From Eubacteriales bacterium (GTDB taxonomy: Bacteria; Bacillota; Clostridia; Lachnospirales; Lachnospiraceae): a DNA stretch of 64,000 nucleotides. Below the pieces are notes generated by a model that ran no database searches, was not told the origin of the DNA, and was given only the letters and a program-made list of their open reading frames with translations. The stretch is taken from contig JAUNDP010000002.1 in NCBI GenBank assembly GCA_030526005.1, positions 62,001 to 126,000 on the forward strand. Reading direction: 5' to 3'. The first letter of the stretch is position 1. Every line of letters begins with the position of its first letter. Below, piece after piece: positions 34,653 through 44,444 of this stretch. A program made the position numbers and the translations under genes.

Positions 34653-35648
34653 TTATTCGTATTTTTTATCCATAATATGTTTATAATAGATACGATATAT
34701 CTTTCCATATAAAAATGGACAATAATAAATAATGCGATATAAGAATTTTGTCTTTCCAGATAACTGGCTGCTCAATTTTCTGTTTCGGATAAGCTCTTTT
34801 CTTATGCCCTTTTTCTCTTTTATATATTTTCCGCTGTTTTCTACTTCGATTGCATTATAGGAGTTGATTAAAGTAGAAATATAAACTTTTTCTGCAACAC
34901 TCCTCACCTTTTCTTCAGCCATTTTTAAAATCAATGCTTTTACTTTAATAGGATCTTCTATCTTACTGATATTCAAACCATTTCTGGTAGCTGATCCTTT
35001 TCGGACAATATAGTGATATTTACAGACATCTGCAAACACAGCTTTTTCGGAATAAGAAAATAAAATATAATTCATCAGCAGATCTTCTGTATGTTTTACT
35101 GTATAATCCATATTATTTTCTTTTATCATTCTGTCTAACAGACTTTTTTTATAGAGCTTATTGCATAATCCAGGTTCAATCAATTTTCCTTCTAAGAGGT
35201 CTGTTAATCCTGTCACATTATCTTGAACTTTCGTCTGTTTCGTATTGTGAAAATAACGTATACGTCCGTCATCAAAGCACATTTTATAACCACAATGTGA
35301 GATATCTGCATCGTACGCCAGCATATTATTGAGTAATATTTCATACATATCTGAATCAATGAGATCGTCTCCATCAACAAATCCAATATATTCTCCCTGC
35401 GCTTTACTGATGCCTTCTTTCCTTGCGCAAGATACTCCCTGATTCTTCGTATTAATCAATATAATTCTAGAATCTTCCAGAGCATACTGTTCCACAACTT
35501 TTCTCGTGTCATCTGTAGAGCCATCATTTACTACCATAATTTCGATATTTGGATAGGTCTGTTTCTGAATACTTTCTAAACATCTTCCAATATGTTTTTC
35601 TACATTATAAGCTGGAACAATAATACTAATTAATCCTTTTTTCTTCAT
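34653..35648 (-). CDS. Family 2 glycosyltransferase
   Basis: 331 residues with SIIVPAYNVEKHIGRCLES, IEIMVVNDGSTDDTRKVVEQ, GVSCARKEGISKAQGEYIGF and the DGDDLIDSDMYE metal site. HTEDLLMNYILF holds the catalytic-side acid. Paralogous to the preceding glycosyltransferase gene (33599-34579), so the two probably add similar sugars. The ribosome site is weak, and a leader of about 50 bases separates it from the gene before. Confidence 0.9.
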   Translation of the reverse strand: MKKKGLISIIVPAYNVEKHIGRCLESIQKQTYPNIEIMVVNDGSTDDTRKVVEQYALEDSRIILINTKNQGVSCARKEGISKAQGEYIGFVDGDDLIDSDMYEILLNNMLAYDADISHCGYKMCFDDGRIRYFHNTKQTKVQDNVTGLTDLLEGKLIEPGLCNKLYKKSLLDRMIKENNMDYTVKHTEDLLMNYILFSYSEKAVFADVCKYHYIVRKGSATRNGLNISKIEDPIKVKALILKMAEEKVRSVAEKVYISTLINSYNAIEVENSGKYIKEKKGIRKELIRNRKLSSQLSGKTKFLYRIIYYCPFLYGKIYRIYYKHIMDKKYE

Positions 35649-35700
35649 TTTTTCACTCTATACCTTAAATCTTACTTTTTTGCCTCTTAATTTTTTTCTT

Positions 35701-36576
35701 TTATCGGGTTTTATTTATAAATCTGCATATAAGATTTAACAGATTAAATCTTCTTGTTTTGACGTCTATGATCTCATATTCACCATTTGCATTATAGGTA
35801 TGTATCCCGTCAATCAATATCTTTTTATCAAATATTAGAGATTCTGGCAATATATGCTGGATTGTATTGCCCTCCAGATCATCTTTTCTGAATTCTTTAA
35901 ATATTAACCCTCCGCCATACGTTTTGTGGCAGTCCTGACACACTTTAATTCTTTTATTTTCTTTTTGAAATACTTTTCCACCCATTCTAGATGTTTTAAA
36001 ATCATTTACAGGAATTTCATTTATCTTCTCAATCCCCTCATCGTTAAGCTTCAAAATATATTCTTTTTGCTTTTCATAGGAGGACACATCCGTTGTAAAA
36101 GCATAAACCTGATTTTCCATCTGAAACAGTGTGGTATCGACAAAATTTCTATCATCCGCCAATACTGCCTCTTTTTTCCATTTATTTGGAAAATCTACCG
36201 CTCTATAGATATGCAGCGAGTTATTTTGGCTTGATTCTGGTATGATATAAATTTCTTCATTCTGCTGAAAAATAAATGGATAGGATAAATGGTACTCTTC
36301 TACGATAACCTGCTTCCACTTTCCAATTTTTCCTTCGTTTAAAATCGTATAACCAATCGTTCCCCGATGCAGCCTATAATCATAAATCTCAGCAAAAATA
36401 TATGTTTTTTGTTTATACTCAAAAATAAATGGATCTGCACACCAGGAAGAAAAATTATTTTTCAATATTTTAAATGGCGTTTCTAAATCTGTTAAAATAT
36501 CTCCCTGCTTTTTTCTTCTGATTGCTACATTCCAGCTTTCCGCAAACAACTTACTTCTTCTTATATTCATTTTCAT
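35701..36576 (-). CDS. Beta-propeller glucosamine-transferase-associated domain protein
   Basis: 291 residues. The pattern WNVAIRRKKQGDILTDL, SSWCADPFIFEYKQKTYIF, YHLSYPFIFQQNEEIYIIPE and NSLHIYRAVDFPNKWKKEAV, followed by DTTLFQMENQVYAFTTD, is that of a five-bladed-propeller family. This family is often fused to or next to glycosyltransferases and is related to plant GINT1 N-terminal domains and GH43/32-like folds. No formyltransferase domain is fused here. The exact reaction is unknown; a sugar transfer or sugar-binding role in the polysaccharide pathway is likely. Confidence 0.65.
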   Translation of the reverse strand: MKMNIRRSKLFAESWNVAIRRKKQGDILTDLETPFKILKNNFSSWCADPFIFEYKQKTYIFAEIYDYRLHRGTIGYTILNEGKIGKWKQVIVEEYHLSYPFIFQQNEEIYIIPESSQNNSLHIYRAVDFPNKWKKEAVLADDRNFVDTTLFQMENQVYAFTTDVSSYEKQKEYILKLNDEGIEKINEIPVNDFKTSRMGGKVFQKENKRIKVCQDCHKTYGGGLIFKEFRKDDLEGNTIQHILPESLIFDKKILIDGIHTYNANGEYEIIDVKTRRFNLLNLICRFINKTR

Positions 36577-36584
36577 ATCACTCT

Positions 36585-37691
36585 TTATAAATGTAATATC
36601 ATTTTCTCTACCGCATGAACCGTTTCTTCCGTGCTGAACGATTTTCCTCTTATTTCCGCCTGTTTTTTATAATGCTGAAGAAGTTCTGGCTTATCCAATA
36701 GTTCTTTCATTCCTTCATACAGGCACGTTTCATCATTTTTTACAATCATTCCATATTCATTGTGGCTGCCAAGCATTTCTTCCATTCCTGATACAAGTGT
36801 AGTGATGATCGGCGTTCCTACAATTAAAGCTTCTGTTGCAGCTGTACTGAATCCTTCTGAATAGCTTGAACATACAAATACATCACAGTTTTTCACATAT
36901 TTATAGGGATTTGTCTGATATCCCAATAGTGTTACATATTCTGATAAGTTATTCTGGACAATATATCTTTCAAACTCTTTTTTCAATGGTCCTTTTCCGA
37001 GCAAATATAAATGGAAATGGTATCCTTCTTCTTTCAGCTTTTTTGAAACTCTAAGTAAGCGTTCAAATCCTTTTACTTGTTTTAAAGACCCCACTCCTAT
37101 TAATTTCAAAAAATCGGTATGAATTTCGGAAACATCTTCTTTTGATTGTTCTAAAATATAGCTGGACTCTACTGTATTATACTTTACTGTGGCTTTTTTG
37201 CTCACAGGCATCCAGGAACAGAAATTATCTTTTACATATTGCGATACACAGACGATTTTATCAAAGCTGGTATAACATTGAACAGCTTCTTTTTTGCTCC
37301 GAAATGCAGCACAGACTTCTTTTATAGAAGAATGACTTCTATGTATCCAGCAGATCGTCTTCGTCTCTTTCCTGGAGCACCCGCTGATCACTCTTGCCGA
37401 GGGACCCTCCAGGTAGGCAATCTCTATATCATACGATTCTTTCACACAAATTTTATGAAGCTGTTTTGGTGTCAATACTTTCATTATTTTGCTGTTGCCT
37501 GGGATTTCTTTCTGCCATATGGAGCGAAAATGAATATCTGGCTTCAAAAATTGTTCATTTACACCACCGCCAAACAGTGCCGTAATTGAAATGTCAAATT
37601 TTGTCCGATCCATATTATTTACCAGGTTCACAAGAACCTTTTCTGCACCGCCCTGGCCAAGATCTCGAATTAAAAATAAAATCTTTATCAT
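36585..37691 (-). CDS. Family 4 glycosyltransferase
   Basis: 368 residues, GT-B fold. The N-terminal ILFLIRDLGQGGAEKVLVNL is the classic retaining GT4 start. KLIGVGSLKQVKGFERLL, YHFHLYLLGKGPLKKEFE, VTLLGYQTNPYKYVKNCDVF and the EX7E-type SSYSEGFSTAATEALIVGTP form the donor site. AAAGGAAAT precedes the ATG and the previous gene's stop lies one base upstream of the start. It adds one sugar to the lipid-linked repeat. Confidence 0.92.
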   Translation of the reverse strand: MIKILFLIRDLGQGGAEKVLVNLVNNMDRTKFDISITALFGGGVNEQFLKPDIHFRSIWQKEIPGNSKIMKVLTPKQLHKICVKESYDIEIAYLEGPSARVISGCSRKETKTICWIHRSHSSIKEVCAAFRSKKEAVQCYTSFDKIVCVSQYVKDNFCSWMPVSKKATVKYNTVESSYILEQSKEDVSEIHTDFLKLIGVGSLKQVKGFERLLRVSKKLKEEGYHFHLYLLGKGPLKKEFERYIVQNNLSEYVTLLGYQTNPYKYVKNCDVFVCSSYSEGFSTAATEALIVGTPIITTLVSGMEEMLGSHNEYGMIVKNDETCLYEGMKELLDKPELLQHYKKQAEIRGKSFSTEETVHAVEKMILHL

Positions 37692-37692
37692 A

Positions 37693-38496
37693 TTAATATT
37701 TCCTTTGAGATTTTCTTATTTTTTGTCTTAAACCTGACGGGATTAAACCACTGATCATGGGTTTAAATGTTTTCAAATAATCCGTAAATCCTAGCTTAAA
37801 ATAACGGCATCCTTTTAATCGCACTCTCGTCTCATTTATACGATATCTATATTTTCTTCTGTTAAATGCGTTTTTATCATTGCGCATTCCATATAATGTC
37901 TCTGGTATATTATAACAACGAAATCCCGCCGCATAAAGTTTTATCCACAAATCAACATCTTCTACTCGAAGTACTTTGGAGTCTTCCGTATATCCACCTA
38001 CTTTTTCCAGGCACTTTCGATACATCATAACCGGTGCGTGACAAATTGGACTAGATGTCACAACATCTCTTATTGTCGGATATTCTCTTTGAGGTGTTTT
38101 TCCCCATGTTCCACCTTCATCAAATAAAAACATTCTGGAACTTACAATCGAAATGTTGTTTTTCTTTTTTAAAACAGATAATTGCTTTTCAAAGCGCTCT
38201 GGAACACAAATATCATCTCCATCCATTCGAGCAATAAATTCCCCATTTGATGCTTTAAAACATCTATTTAATGTTTTATTCAGCCCCATATTTGTCTCAT
38301 TTTTCAGCAAAATAATGCGCTCATCCGATTTTGCAATTTCAGATGCAACTTTAAATGTATCGTCTGAAGATCCATCATCGCACATAATCAGTTCCCAATT
38401 CTGATATGTTTGCTGTTCGATAGATTTTACTGCTTCTCTCAGAGTACTGCTGCAATTATAAATCCCCATCAGGACAGATATTTTTCCTTTCATCAT
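37693..38496 (-). CDS. Family 2 glycosyltransferase
   Basis: 267 residues from the double ATG at 38496/38493, which has GGGAGG 9 bases upstream. An open frame to 38595 covers the gap but lacks a ribosome site. Motifs are ISVLMGIYNCSSTLREAVKS, WELIMCDDGSSDDT, FIARMDGDDICVPERFEKQL and a late VEDVDLWIKLY. The 215-base gap upstream (38497-38711) shows no other gene, promoter or terminator. Confidence 0.88.
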   Translation of the reverse strand: MMKGKISVLMGIYNCSSTLREAVKSIEQQTYQNWELIMCDDGSSDDTFKVASEIAKSDERIILLKNETNMGLNKTLNRCFKASNGEFIARMDGDDICVPERFEKQLSVLKKKNNISIVSSRMFLFDEGGTWGKTPQREYPTIRDVVTSSPICHAPVMMYRKCLEKVGGYTEDSKVLRVEDVDLWIKLYAAGFRCYNIPETLYGMRNDKNAFNRRKYRYRINETRVRLKGCRYFKLGFTDYLKTFKPMISGLIPSGLRQKIRKSQRKY

Positions 38497-38711
38497 TTTA
38501 TAATTCCTCCCTAATTTATCCAAATATTTTTCCTCATTTTTTAAGAAACTTTCCATTCTATATCCCAGATAAATAACATAAGTGTACAAATGCAATTAAC
38601 ATATCTGCTTACTCCCATCAAGGTCTTTCCCTATCGTAATTACTTATTTTGTCTACATAATTACAGCACATAAATTTGCTTATACATAAAATTTTTTTTA
38701 ATCGTTTTCCA

Positions 38712-39776
38712 TTACGCATATTGTATAAAATAGTAAAATCCATAACATACAATCAAGATAATTTTCATTATTCTATATGATTCAAAAGTAAATATTCTCT
38801 TAATCAAATATGGAAACAGTAAAAGACTGTACAAAGACATATAAATTGGGACTCTTCCTACTAAAATTCCGCTTGTGACCATAGAAACAAGATAAATTCC
38901 AAAAGAGATAATCGACATATTGATTGAAAAATTAATAATCGGAATATTATCTTTTTCAATACTCTTTTTACCGAGGAAAGCCAATGCTACTGGTATAAAG
39001 TTGACCAGTACACGCAATGGGTTTGTTCCATCATCTGTCGCATATACCTCAGAAGAATATCCTGCTCCTTCCATAAAAGATTCATATGCCCCACTGTTGT
39101 TTGCAAACAGATAGACAGCAAAAATTGCTGCAATAATAAGAAAAATAGTCTTTTTATTCCATGCTTTGCCCTGAGCAATAAATACGATTGGCAGCATAAT
39201 AATAGCTGTCTGATGGAACAGAGAAGCAATCAATATGATTGGTATGACTTTTTTATAGTCTTTTTTGATTATAAAAGGAGTCGCCGCAAATATAATCGTT
39301 ACAGCTGCAAACTGGCGCAATCCATTCATCATCCATGCAAGCGGAACTGCCGATGCCACAAAAATATAAAGCGATAACAGATAATTATCAGAGTATTTTC
39401 TAAAGACATATATAACTGGAATGCTTTGTATCAATGCAATAATAAATCGAAATGCAAGCACATTCGTTCCAGAAATTTTCTTAATCAAAGCAGCAAGAAG
39501 CCAAAACAGATAACTGTTATCTAAGTTCTTAATATAAAGCAAAATATCTGTCCATTTTTCGGGCAGGGCTTTGTAATTTTCTATATAAACCGGTACATCT
39601 CCCTGCGGAGCTCCAAATACAGCAAGATAAAAAATTGGAATAAATGCTACGACTGTCCAGAACCATTTTGTCTGCCTTTGCATATATCCATTTTCGTCTA
39701 TTATAAAGCTTCCATGTGCAATATTGATCAAAATTGCAACGATAAACAGCCATATAAATATAAAATTATAATTCAT
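38712..39776 (-). CDS. EpsG-like polysaccharide polymerase (Wzy)
   Basis: 354 residues with 9-10 membrane helices. The EpsG-family pattern is clear: an early GAPQGDVPVYIENYKA loop, YLLSLYIFVASAVPLAWMMNGLRQFAAV, then IILIASLFHQTAIIMLPI (the His-containing motif) and a C-terminal helix pair. It probably polymerises flipped repeat units outside the membrane. It starts 4 bases after the end of the preceding GT4 gene with GGGGT as a weak ribosome site. Confidence 0.85.
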   Translation of the reverse strand: MNYNFIFIWLFIVAILINIAHGSFIIDENGYMQRQTKWFWTVVAFIPIFYLAVFGAPQGDVPVYIENYKALPEKWTDILLYIKNLDNSYLFWLLAALIKKISGTNVLAFRFIIALIQSIPVIYVFRKYSDNYLLSLYIFVASAVPLAWMMNGLRQFAAVTIIFAATPFIIKKDYKKVIPIILIASLFHQTAIIMLPIVFIAQGKAWNKKTIFLIIAAIFAVYLFANNSGAYESFMEGAGYSSEVYATDDGTNPLRVLVNFIPVALAFLGKKSIEKDNIPIINFSINMSIISFGIYLVSMVTSGILVGRVPIYMSLYSLLLFPYLIKRIFTFESYRIMKIILIVCYGFYYFIQYA

Positions 39777-39779
39777 CTC

Positions 39780-40907
39780 TTACCCCAATTTCGTGAAATA
39801 AATTTCTTCCAATTCCTTTTTTACATTTACAAATGTGTATGCCTGTGCATAAGATTCTGCCTTTTTTTTCAGTTTTTCATATAAAACTTTATCTTTTAAT
39901 AGTTCTAATATTCTTGCTGATAATTTATCGCAGTCATCAACATTCACTAAAAATCCGGTCTTCCCATCACAAATCAGTTCTTTATGTCCTCTGTTTATAC
40001 TTGCTACAACTGGTGTGCCGGAAAGCATGGCTTCCACAATATTAAGAGGCAGTCCTTCACGCTTACTGCATGATACAGAAATATCAGCTATTTTCTGATA
40101 CTCCTGCAAATTTGTGACATACCCCAGCATTTTTACATTTTCTTTCAATCCTAAATTCAAAATCAGACTTTCCAGATTTTCTTTTTCTGGTCCGTTTCCT
40201 GCGAGAAGCAGCTGTACGTCTGGGTATTCTTTTACAATTTTTTTCATTGCATGAATTGCCATCTGCTGATTTTTGTTTGGCAATAACTCGCCAACGCACA
40301 AAATAATTTTCTGGCTGTCAGAGAATCCAAACTGTTTTCTAATGTTAAGCTGTTCTTCCTTGGATACAGAATGGTACCGATTCCCATCTACTCCTACGCC
40401 ATGAATGCGCTCCACTTTGCAGTGAAATTTCCTGCTTGCCAGCTGATCGTCTTCTCTTGTAATGGTAATCAGTTTATCTGTCATTCTGGAAAAGATCTTT
40501 TCAATCGGATAAAATACAATCCAGTTCTTCTTCGGTGCGCCTTTATAAAAATGAAAACCGTGAGCTGTATAATATACTTTCGTTCCTGATTTTCTTGTTT
40601 TTCTGGCTGCAAGGCGTGTCACAATACCTCCCATTGGCGTATTACAATGGATCACATCATAATGTTCTTTTTCCATAATCTTTTTCAGCTCTTTATAAGC
40701 GCGTAGATTATCTTTACTTTTTGGTGAACGTGCAAATGGTACATTATAAACTTTATCAACAAAATCCAGTTTCAATCCATTCTTTTCAGCCAGGTTGTCT
40801 TTAGCTGCTACATGTACTTCACATCCATGTTTGTGAAGTACCTCAACCAAAGGTCTGTGAAATTGACAAATATGGCTCTGCACAGTAGCGGTCAAAAGTA
40901 CTTTCAT
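39780..40907 (-). CDS. Family 4 glycosyltransferase (EpsD/CapJ-like)
   Basis: 375 residues, GT-B fold. N-terminal LLTATVQSHICQFHRPLVEV and HGCEVHVAAKDN, the VIHCNTPMGGIVTRLAARK and TAHGFHFYKGAPKKNW motifs, and donor-site CVGELLPNKNQQMAI, MLGYVTNLQEYQKIADISVS and REGLPLNIVEAMLSGTPVVA. These fit the EpsD/CapJ group of Firmicutes. AGGGAAGGAA precedes the ATG. The donor sugar is not predictable. Confidence 0.92.
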   Translation of the reverse strand: MKVLLTATVQSHICQFHRPLVEVLHKHGCEVHVAAKDNLAEKNGLKLDFVDKVYNVPFARSPKSKDNLRAYKELKKIMEKEHYDVIHCNTPMGGIVTRLAARKTRKSGTKVYYTAHGFHFYKGAPKKNWIVFYPIEKIFSRMTDKLITITREDDQLASRKFHCKVERIHGVGVDGNRYHSVSKEEQLNIRKQFGFSDSQKIILCVGELLPNKNQQMAIHAMKKIVKEYPDVQLLLAGNGPEKENLESLILNLGLKENVKMLGYVTNLQEYQKIADISVSCSKREGLPLNIVEAMLSGTPVVASINRGHKELICDGKTGFLVNVDDCDKLSARILELLKDKVLYEKLKKKAESYAQAYTFVNVKKELEEIYFTKLG

Positions 40908-40948
40908 TTTTTAATTCCTTCCCTATATAACATAGACTCATCCTTTTT

Positions 40949-41893
40949 TTATTCTCTCAGACAACTTTCGTAAACTCTCCGGTTTCCACATTTATTTTCC
41001 ATATGTGCCGGAATCTGATAATAGCGATATCCAGGTGTCGTATTTCCTTCTATCAAAATCGGTCCATCCGGTGTGATTGCCACGTCCCATCCTATATATC
41101 TTACCTGAGGCACTTCTTTTGCCGCATTTTTTAACATTATTTTTATTTCGTTCCAGTATGGAACTTTTATTCCTACTAAATTCGCATTTGTAATAGGGTG
41201 TGTTTTGTATACTCTCCCACTGAAATCTGCTGCAGGTTTTTTCAAAATACCACTTTCAAAATCTACCGGCGATACAATTCCGGATGTACAAACATTTGCA
41301 ATCTGTTTTCCATTGCCCCATGTAACGCCGCCTGCCAAAAATTTTACAGAATCTCCTTTGCAAAACGTAATAATCCGCAGACAATTAATTGCTTTATCAT
41401 AAACAGCATTTAACTGTTCATGTTGTACAATCCATTCTTCCAGGATTGCCTTTCCTGGCAGGCCTTGGATCTCATCATAAACTTTTTTAGGATTTTTCAG
41501 ATTGTCAAAGATGTGTATTCCCTTTCCCTGTGCATTTCCCACTGGCTTATAAATAAACTTTTCTTTTCCATCTAAAAATTTCAAGAAAGCGTCATAAGTA
41601 AGATGCTCTGTCGAAATCCAAGTTCTTCCAAAATAATCTGAAAATCTCTTTGCAAACTCTGTTTTATCTTCAAATATATCAATATATGCCGGATCGTTAA
41701 AAGTTTTAATTATTTTTCGGCTAAGTCCATTTGTCACATATGTGGCGCGCTGTGCACTATTCAACTCTTTAAATCCAAAATTTTTATAATTATTAGGACT
41801 TGCTCCATAGCGGATCGTGCACCAAATCATATCAAAATAACTTCCTATTCCCGTGCTGTTTTCTTTTAATTGTTTTAAATATGTTTTTATCAT
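40949..41893 (-). CDS. ATP-grasp protein of polysaccharide loci (sugar-transfer associated)
   Basis: 314 residues. ATP-grasp features are FIYKPVGNAQGKGIHIFD (Lys and Gly loop), AILEEWIVQHEQLNAVYDKA, LRIITFCKG and DVAITPDGPILIEGNTTPGY with the metal-binding Glu and Asn. The family is called sugar-transfer-associated ATP-grasp and is usually found in capsule loci. It would join a carboxylate to an amine, hydroxyl or sugar at the cost of ATP. Adjacent 2-hydroxyacid dehydrogenase, aldolase and asparagine-synthase-like genes suggest it attaches a small acid to the polymer; inference. Confidence 0.82.
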   Translation of the reverse strand: MIKTYLKQLKENSTGIGSYFDMIWCTIRYGASPNNYKNFGFKELNSAQRATYVTNGLSRKIIKTFNDPAYIDIFEDKTEFAKRFSDYFGRTWISTEHLTYDAFLKFLDGKEKFIYKPVGNAQGKGIHIFDNLKNPKKVYDEIQGLPGKAILEEWIVQHEQLNAVYDKAINCLRIITFCKGDSVKFLAGGVTWGNGKQIANVCTSGIVSPVDFESGILKKPAADFSGRVYKTHPITNANLVGIKVPYWNEIKIMLKNAAKEVPQVRYIGWDVAITPDGPILIEGNTTPGYRYYQIPAHMENKCGNRRVYESCLRE

Positions 41894-41917
41894 AACGATC
41901 TTCCTTCCTTCTATAAT

Positions 41918-43495
41918 CTAAAATGGTATTTTGGAATGCAGCATATAATATATATTCTCCGCCTTTTCACGGTTCTCCGTGTGCTTCAGATTCGTAACAG
42001 AAATCCCAGTCTTGTCAATGAGCGGGTTCATTTTCTCTCGAATCTTACTGTATACCGTATCTTGAATTCTCTCTTCCAGAGGAACGCTAAGCAGTAATTC
42101 CAGTAATTTGCGGTTATTATATGGAATCGTAATATCAAAAGAATATTTGTGTTCCCCCGTAATAACCAAACCATTCCAGCTTGGCATACGAAATTCCCAA
42201 AATAGCTGTTCCTGCCAATCTACAGGATTTTCTCTCGCCTGTGCAAAATATTTTTTCAAATACTCCTCAAATATTTTATCTGTCTGTTTTACAAGTTTTC
42301 TATTATGAAAAAAGAATTTATACATTGTAGTGCACTTACGAGGTGTCGGACCTTTGCCAAAATTCTTCCGTCCATGAAATCTCTTTGAATAATAGGCTCT
42401 TCCTATTTCTGAAGCCCATGATTTTACTTCTACATCAAAATCTTCTGTATCTGCAAAAAAAGCACGTTTTCTCACATCATTTTTGTTGACAGGTATTATA
42501 TTTCCTGTATTCCATTCCAGAATAGATCGTATTTTTTCTATCTTGTCAAACTTGTCATCTTCTTGCGGTATTTTATAAATAGTATGTTCAACGCCTAGTG
42601 CTTGGCAGATAGTATGAGCTGCATTCGCATCTACATCTTCCGATTCTGTTGACGTATAACTAAAATATAAAAATCTATCATACAGTCCCGCTGCACAGGC
42701 TAATGTCGTTTTGCTGTCGCATCCCCCTGTCATCGAGATTGCAGGTTTTTTCCATTTCTCTGTGATAAGTTTAAGATTTCTATGTAAAATATCTGCTGCT
42801 TCATCGACAATCTTATCTGTATCAAGTTTTAAAGACTGTGGCCAGTAAAAGCGTTTTACCTCAACACTTTTTCCTATTTTTATATAATGATTTGGTATAA
42901 GACGTCTTATTTTCTGAAATTGTGTCAAATCTCCCGGAAGCGCATTTCCGAGCATAGGAAAAAACCGATATTCACTCAATTTTTTTATATAGTCATCACA
43001 CTTTAAATTCAGCAAATCTCCTATTAAATTTGTATGGGAAGCGACATAGATCTTTCCATCAATCTTTCCATAAAAAGTCGTCTGCATACAAGTGCTGTCC
43101 CCTAAAATATATACTTCTGAATTTTTAATACAGATCAGTGTGAAAATGCCTGTTATTTGATGGAGTATTTCCCAAAATTTTGTACTTATAAATGGTATAT
43201 CTAATAGAGATTCTAAAATTTCTATTTCTGATGCGCACATGGAAAATGGATTATAAGCATGTCCTGCCAAAATAAGAGCAGTCCCATTTTTTTCTTTTAA
43301 ATAAACGGTTTGCTTTGGCGCTGCAAGCAATGTATATTGGTCTATCTTTTGTTTTTTCCATAATCCGTAAAATGGATATCTCTTTTCCTCTATATCAGCA
43401 TCTGTAAAAAGAAATCCCCTGGCAAAAAGTTTACTCCGAAATTCCGGATTCTCTTTCATTATTTTTTTTATATCTTTCCGCGTACCTTTATTCAT
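41918..43495 (-). CDS. Asparagine-synthase-like amidotransferase/ligase
   Basis: 525 residues. Residues 60-215 look like a class II glutaminase fold without the N-terminal catalytic Cys. From 245 on, an ATP-pyrophosphatase domain with ISMTGGCDSKTTLACAAGL (PP-loop variant of SGGxDS) and FSYTSTESEDVDANAAHTI. The C-terminal helical part includes NGLVITGEHKYSFDITIPY. It activates a carboxylate as acyl-AMP and should use an amine other than glutamine-derived ammonia. Lasso cyclases are relatives, but its place deep in the polysaccharide operon, 17 kb from the peptide cassette, favours a sugar-decorating role. Confidence 0.78.
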   Translation of the reverse strand: MNKGTRKDIKKIMKENPEFRSKLFARGFLFTDADIEEKRYPFYGLWKKQKIDQYTLLAAPKQTVYLKEKNGTALILAGHAYNPFSMCASEIEILESLLDIPFISTKFWEILHQITGIFTLICIKNSEVYILGDSTCMQTTFYGKIDGKIYVASHTNLIGDLLNLKCDDYIKKLSEYRFFPMLGNALPGDLTQFQKIRRLIPNHYIKIGKSVEVKRFYWPQSLKLDTDKIVDEAADILHRNLKLITEKWKKPAISMTGGCDSKTTLACAAGLYDRFLYFSYTSTESEDVDANAAHTICQALGVEHTIYKIPQEDDKFDKIEKIRSILEWNTGNIIPVNKNDVRKRAFFADTEDFDVEVKSWASEIGRAYYSKRFHGRKNFGKGPTPRKCTTMYKFFFHNRKLVKQTDKIFEEYLKKYFAQARENPVDWQEQLFWEFRMPSWNGLVITGEHKYSFDITIPYNNRKLLELLLSVPLEERIQDTVYSKIREKMNPLIDKTGISVTNLKHTENREKAENIYYMLHSKIPF

Positions 43496-43535
43496 ATTAT
43501 ATCCCTAAAATTTTAATAATTATTGATCATCAATT

Positions 43536-44444
43536 TCATTTACTGTTTCTTGTTATATTTTTCAAAATTACTTTCTGCAGTCTTGTTCGATTTCCTTCTC
43601 CTACAAAGCTATTATGAGGTGTGATTATTACATTTTCGCACTTCCAAAGCAAGCTGTCTTCTGACAAAGGTTCCTCTTCAAATACATCCAGCACTGCTCC
43701 GCCCAACTTAGGCAAAACACGGATAAGAGCGTCTGTATCCAGCACTGCTCCCCTTGCAATATTCACGAGAATCGCTCCCTTTTTTAATAGGTTCAGTTTC
43801 TTCTCATTCATCAAATGTTTTGTCTCATCTGTCAAAGGAAGTGTTAATACCACAACATCACTCTCTGGCAAAACATTCTCAAATTCTTCCAGAGAAATCA
43901 TCTCTTCATAATTTTCATCTGTTCTGGGATATAAATCCACACCTATAACACGACAGCCGAATGCCTGAAAGCGTTTCGCACACTCTGTCCCCACATTTCC
44001 GCATCCTGCAATGCAAATCGTCTTATCATACAGTTCTTTCACATATCTATGCTTTTCCCATTTCCCGTTTTTTTGATTTTCATAAAAGAAATGACTTTGT
44101 TTATAAAGCTGCAATACCCCACTGACAGCAAACTCTGCCATGGGAATACTGTATACCCCTCTTGCATTGTGGATCTCAATCTGATGTTTCTGAATATAAT
44201 CCATGGGCACACGATCGAAACCTGCGCTGGTCAGCTGTATATACTTCAGGCTTTTGAAGTCTTCAATATTATTGTATAAAAACAGACCGTTGCACACAGC
44301 GCCTTCTATTTTTTCTGTATCTATGCTTTGCTCTTTCAATGGAATTCTCTCATCTTGAATATACAGAATTTCATTCCCAAGCTCTCTCAGACTGTTTTTC
44401 TGTTCTTCTGACCAACTTACTGCACCTGTTAATAACAATTTCAT
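43536..44444 (-). CDS. D-isomer-specific 2-hydroxyacid dehydrogenase
   Basis: 302 residues with the NAD loop CIAGCGNVGTECAKRFQAFG, the Asp acceptor region VIGVDLYPRTD, catalytic NIARGAVLDTDALIRVL (Arg), DVFEEEPLSEDSLLW (Glu) and ITPHNSFVGEG (His). It reduces a 2-keto acid to a D-2-hydroxy acid or the reverse. The start is overlapped by the aldolase stop (ATGA), so the two are translated together and probably act on the same keto acid. Within this operon it may make a hydroxy-acid substituent for the polymer. Confidence 0.88.
   Translation of the reverse strand: MKLLLTGAVSWSEEQKNSLRELGNEILYIQDERIPLKEQSIDTEKIEGAVCNGLFLYNNIEDFKSLKYIQLTSAGFDRVPMDYIQKHQIEIHNARGVYSIPMAEFAVSGVLQLYKQSHFFYENQKNGKWEKHRYVKELYDKTICIAGCGNVGTECAKRFQAFGCRVIGVDLYPRTDENYEEMISLEEFENVLPESDVVVLTLPLTDETKHLMNEKKLNLLKKGAILVNIARGAVLDTDALIRVLPKLGGAVLDVFEEEPLSEDSLLWKCENVIITPHNSFVGEGNRTRLQKVILKNITRNSK

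Noticed and set aside
41918..43495. Asparagine-synthase-like protein as the missing lasso cyclase for the two small peptides
   Set aside because: It lies 17 kb away inside the polysaccharide operon, next to an ATP-grasp protein, and no transglutaminase-like leader peptidase is present. A sugar-decorating role is simpler. The idea is kept only as an alternative.
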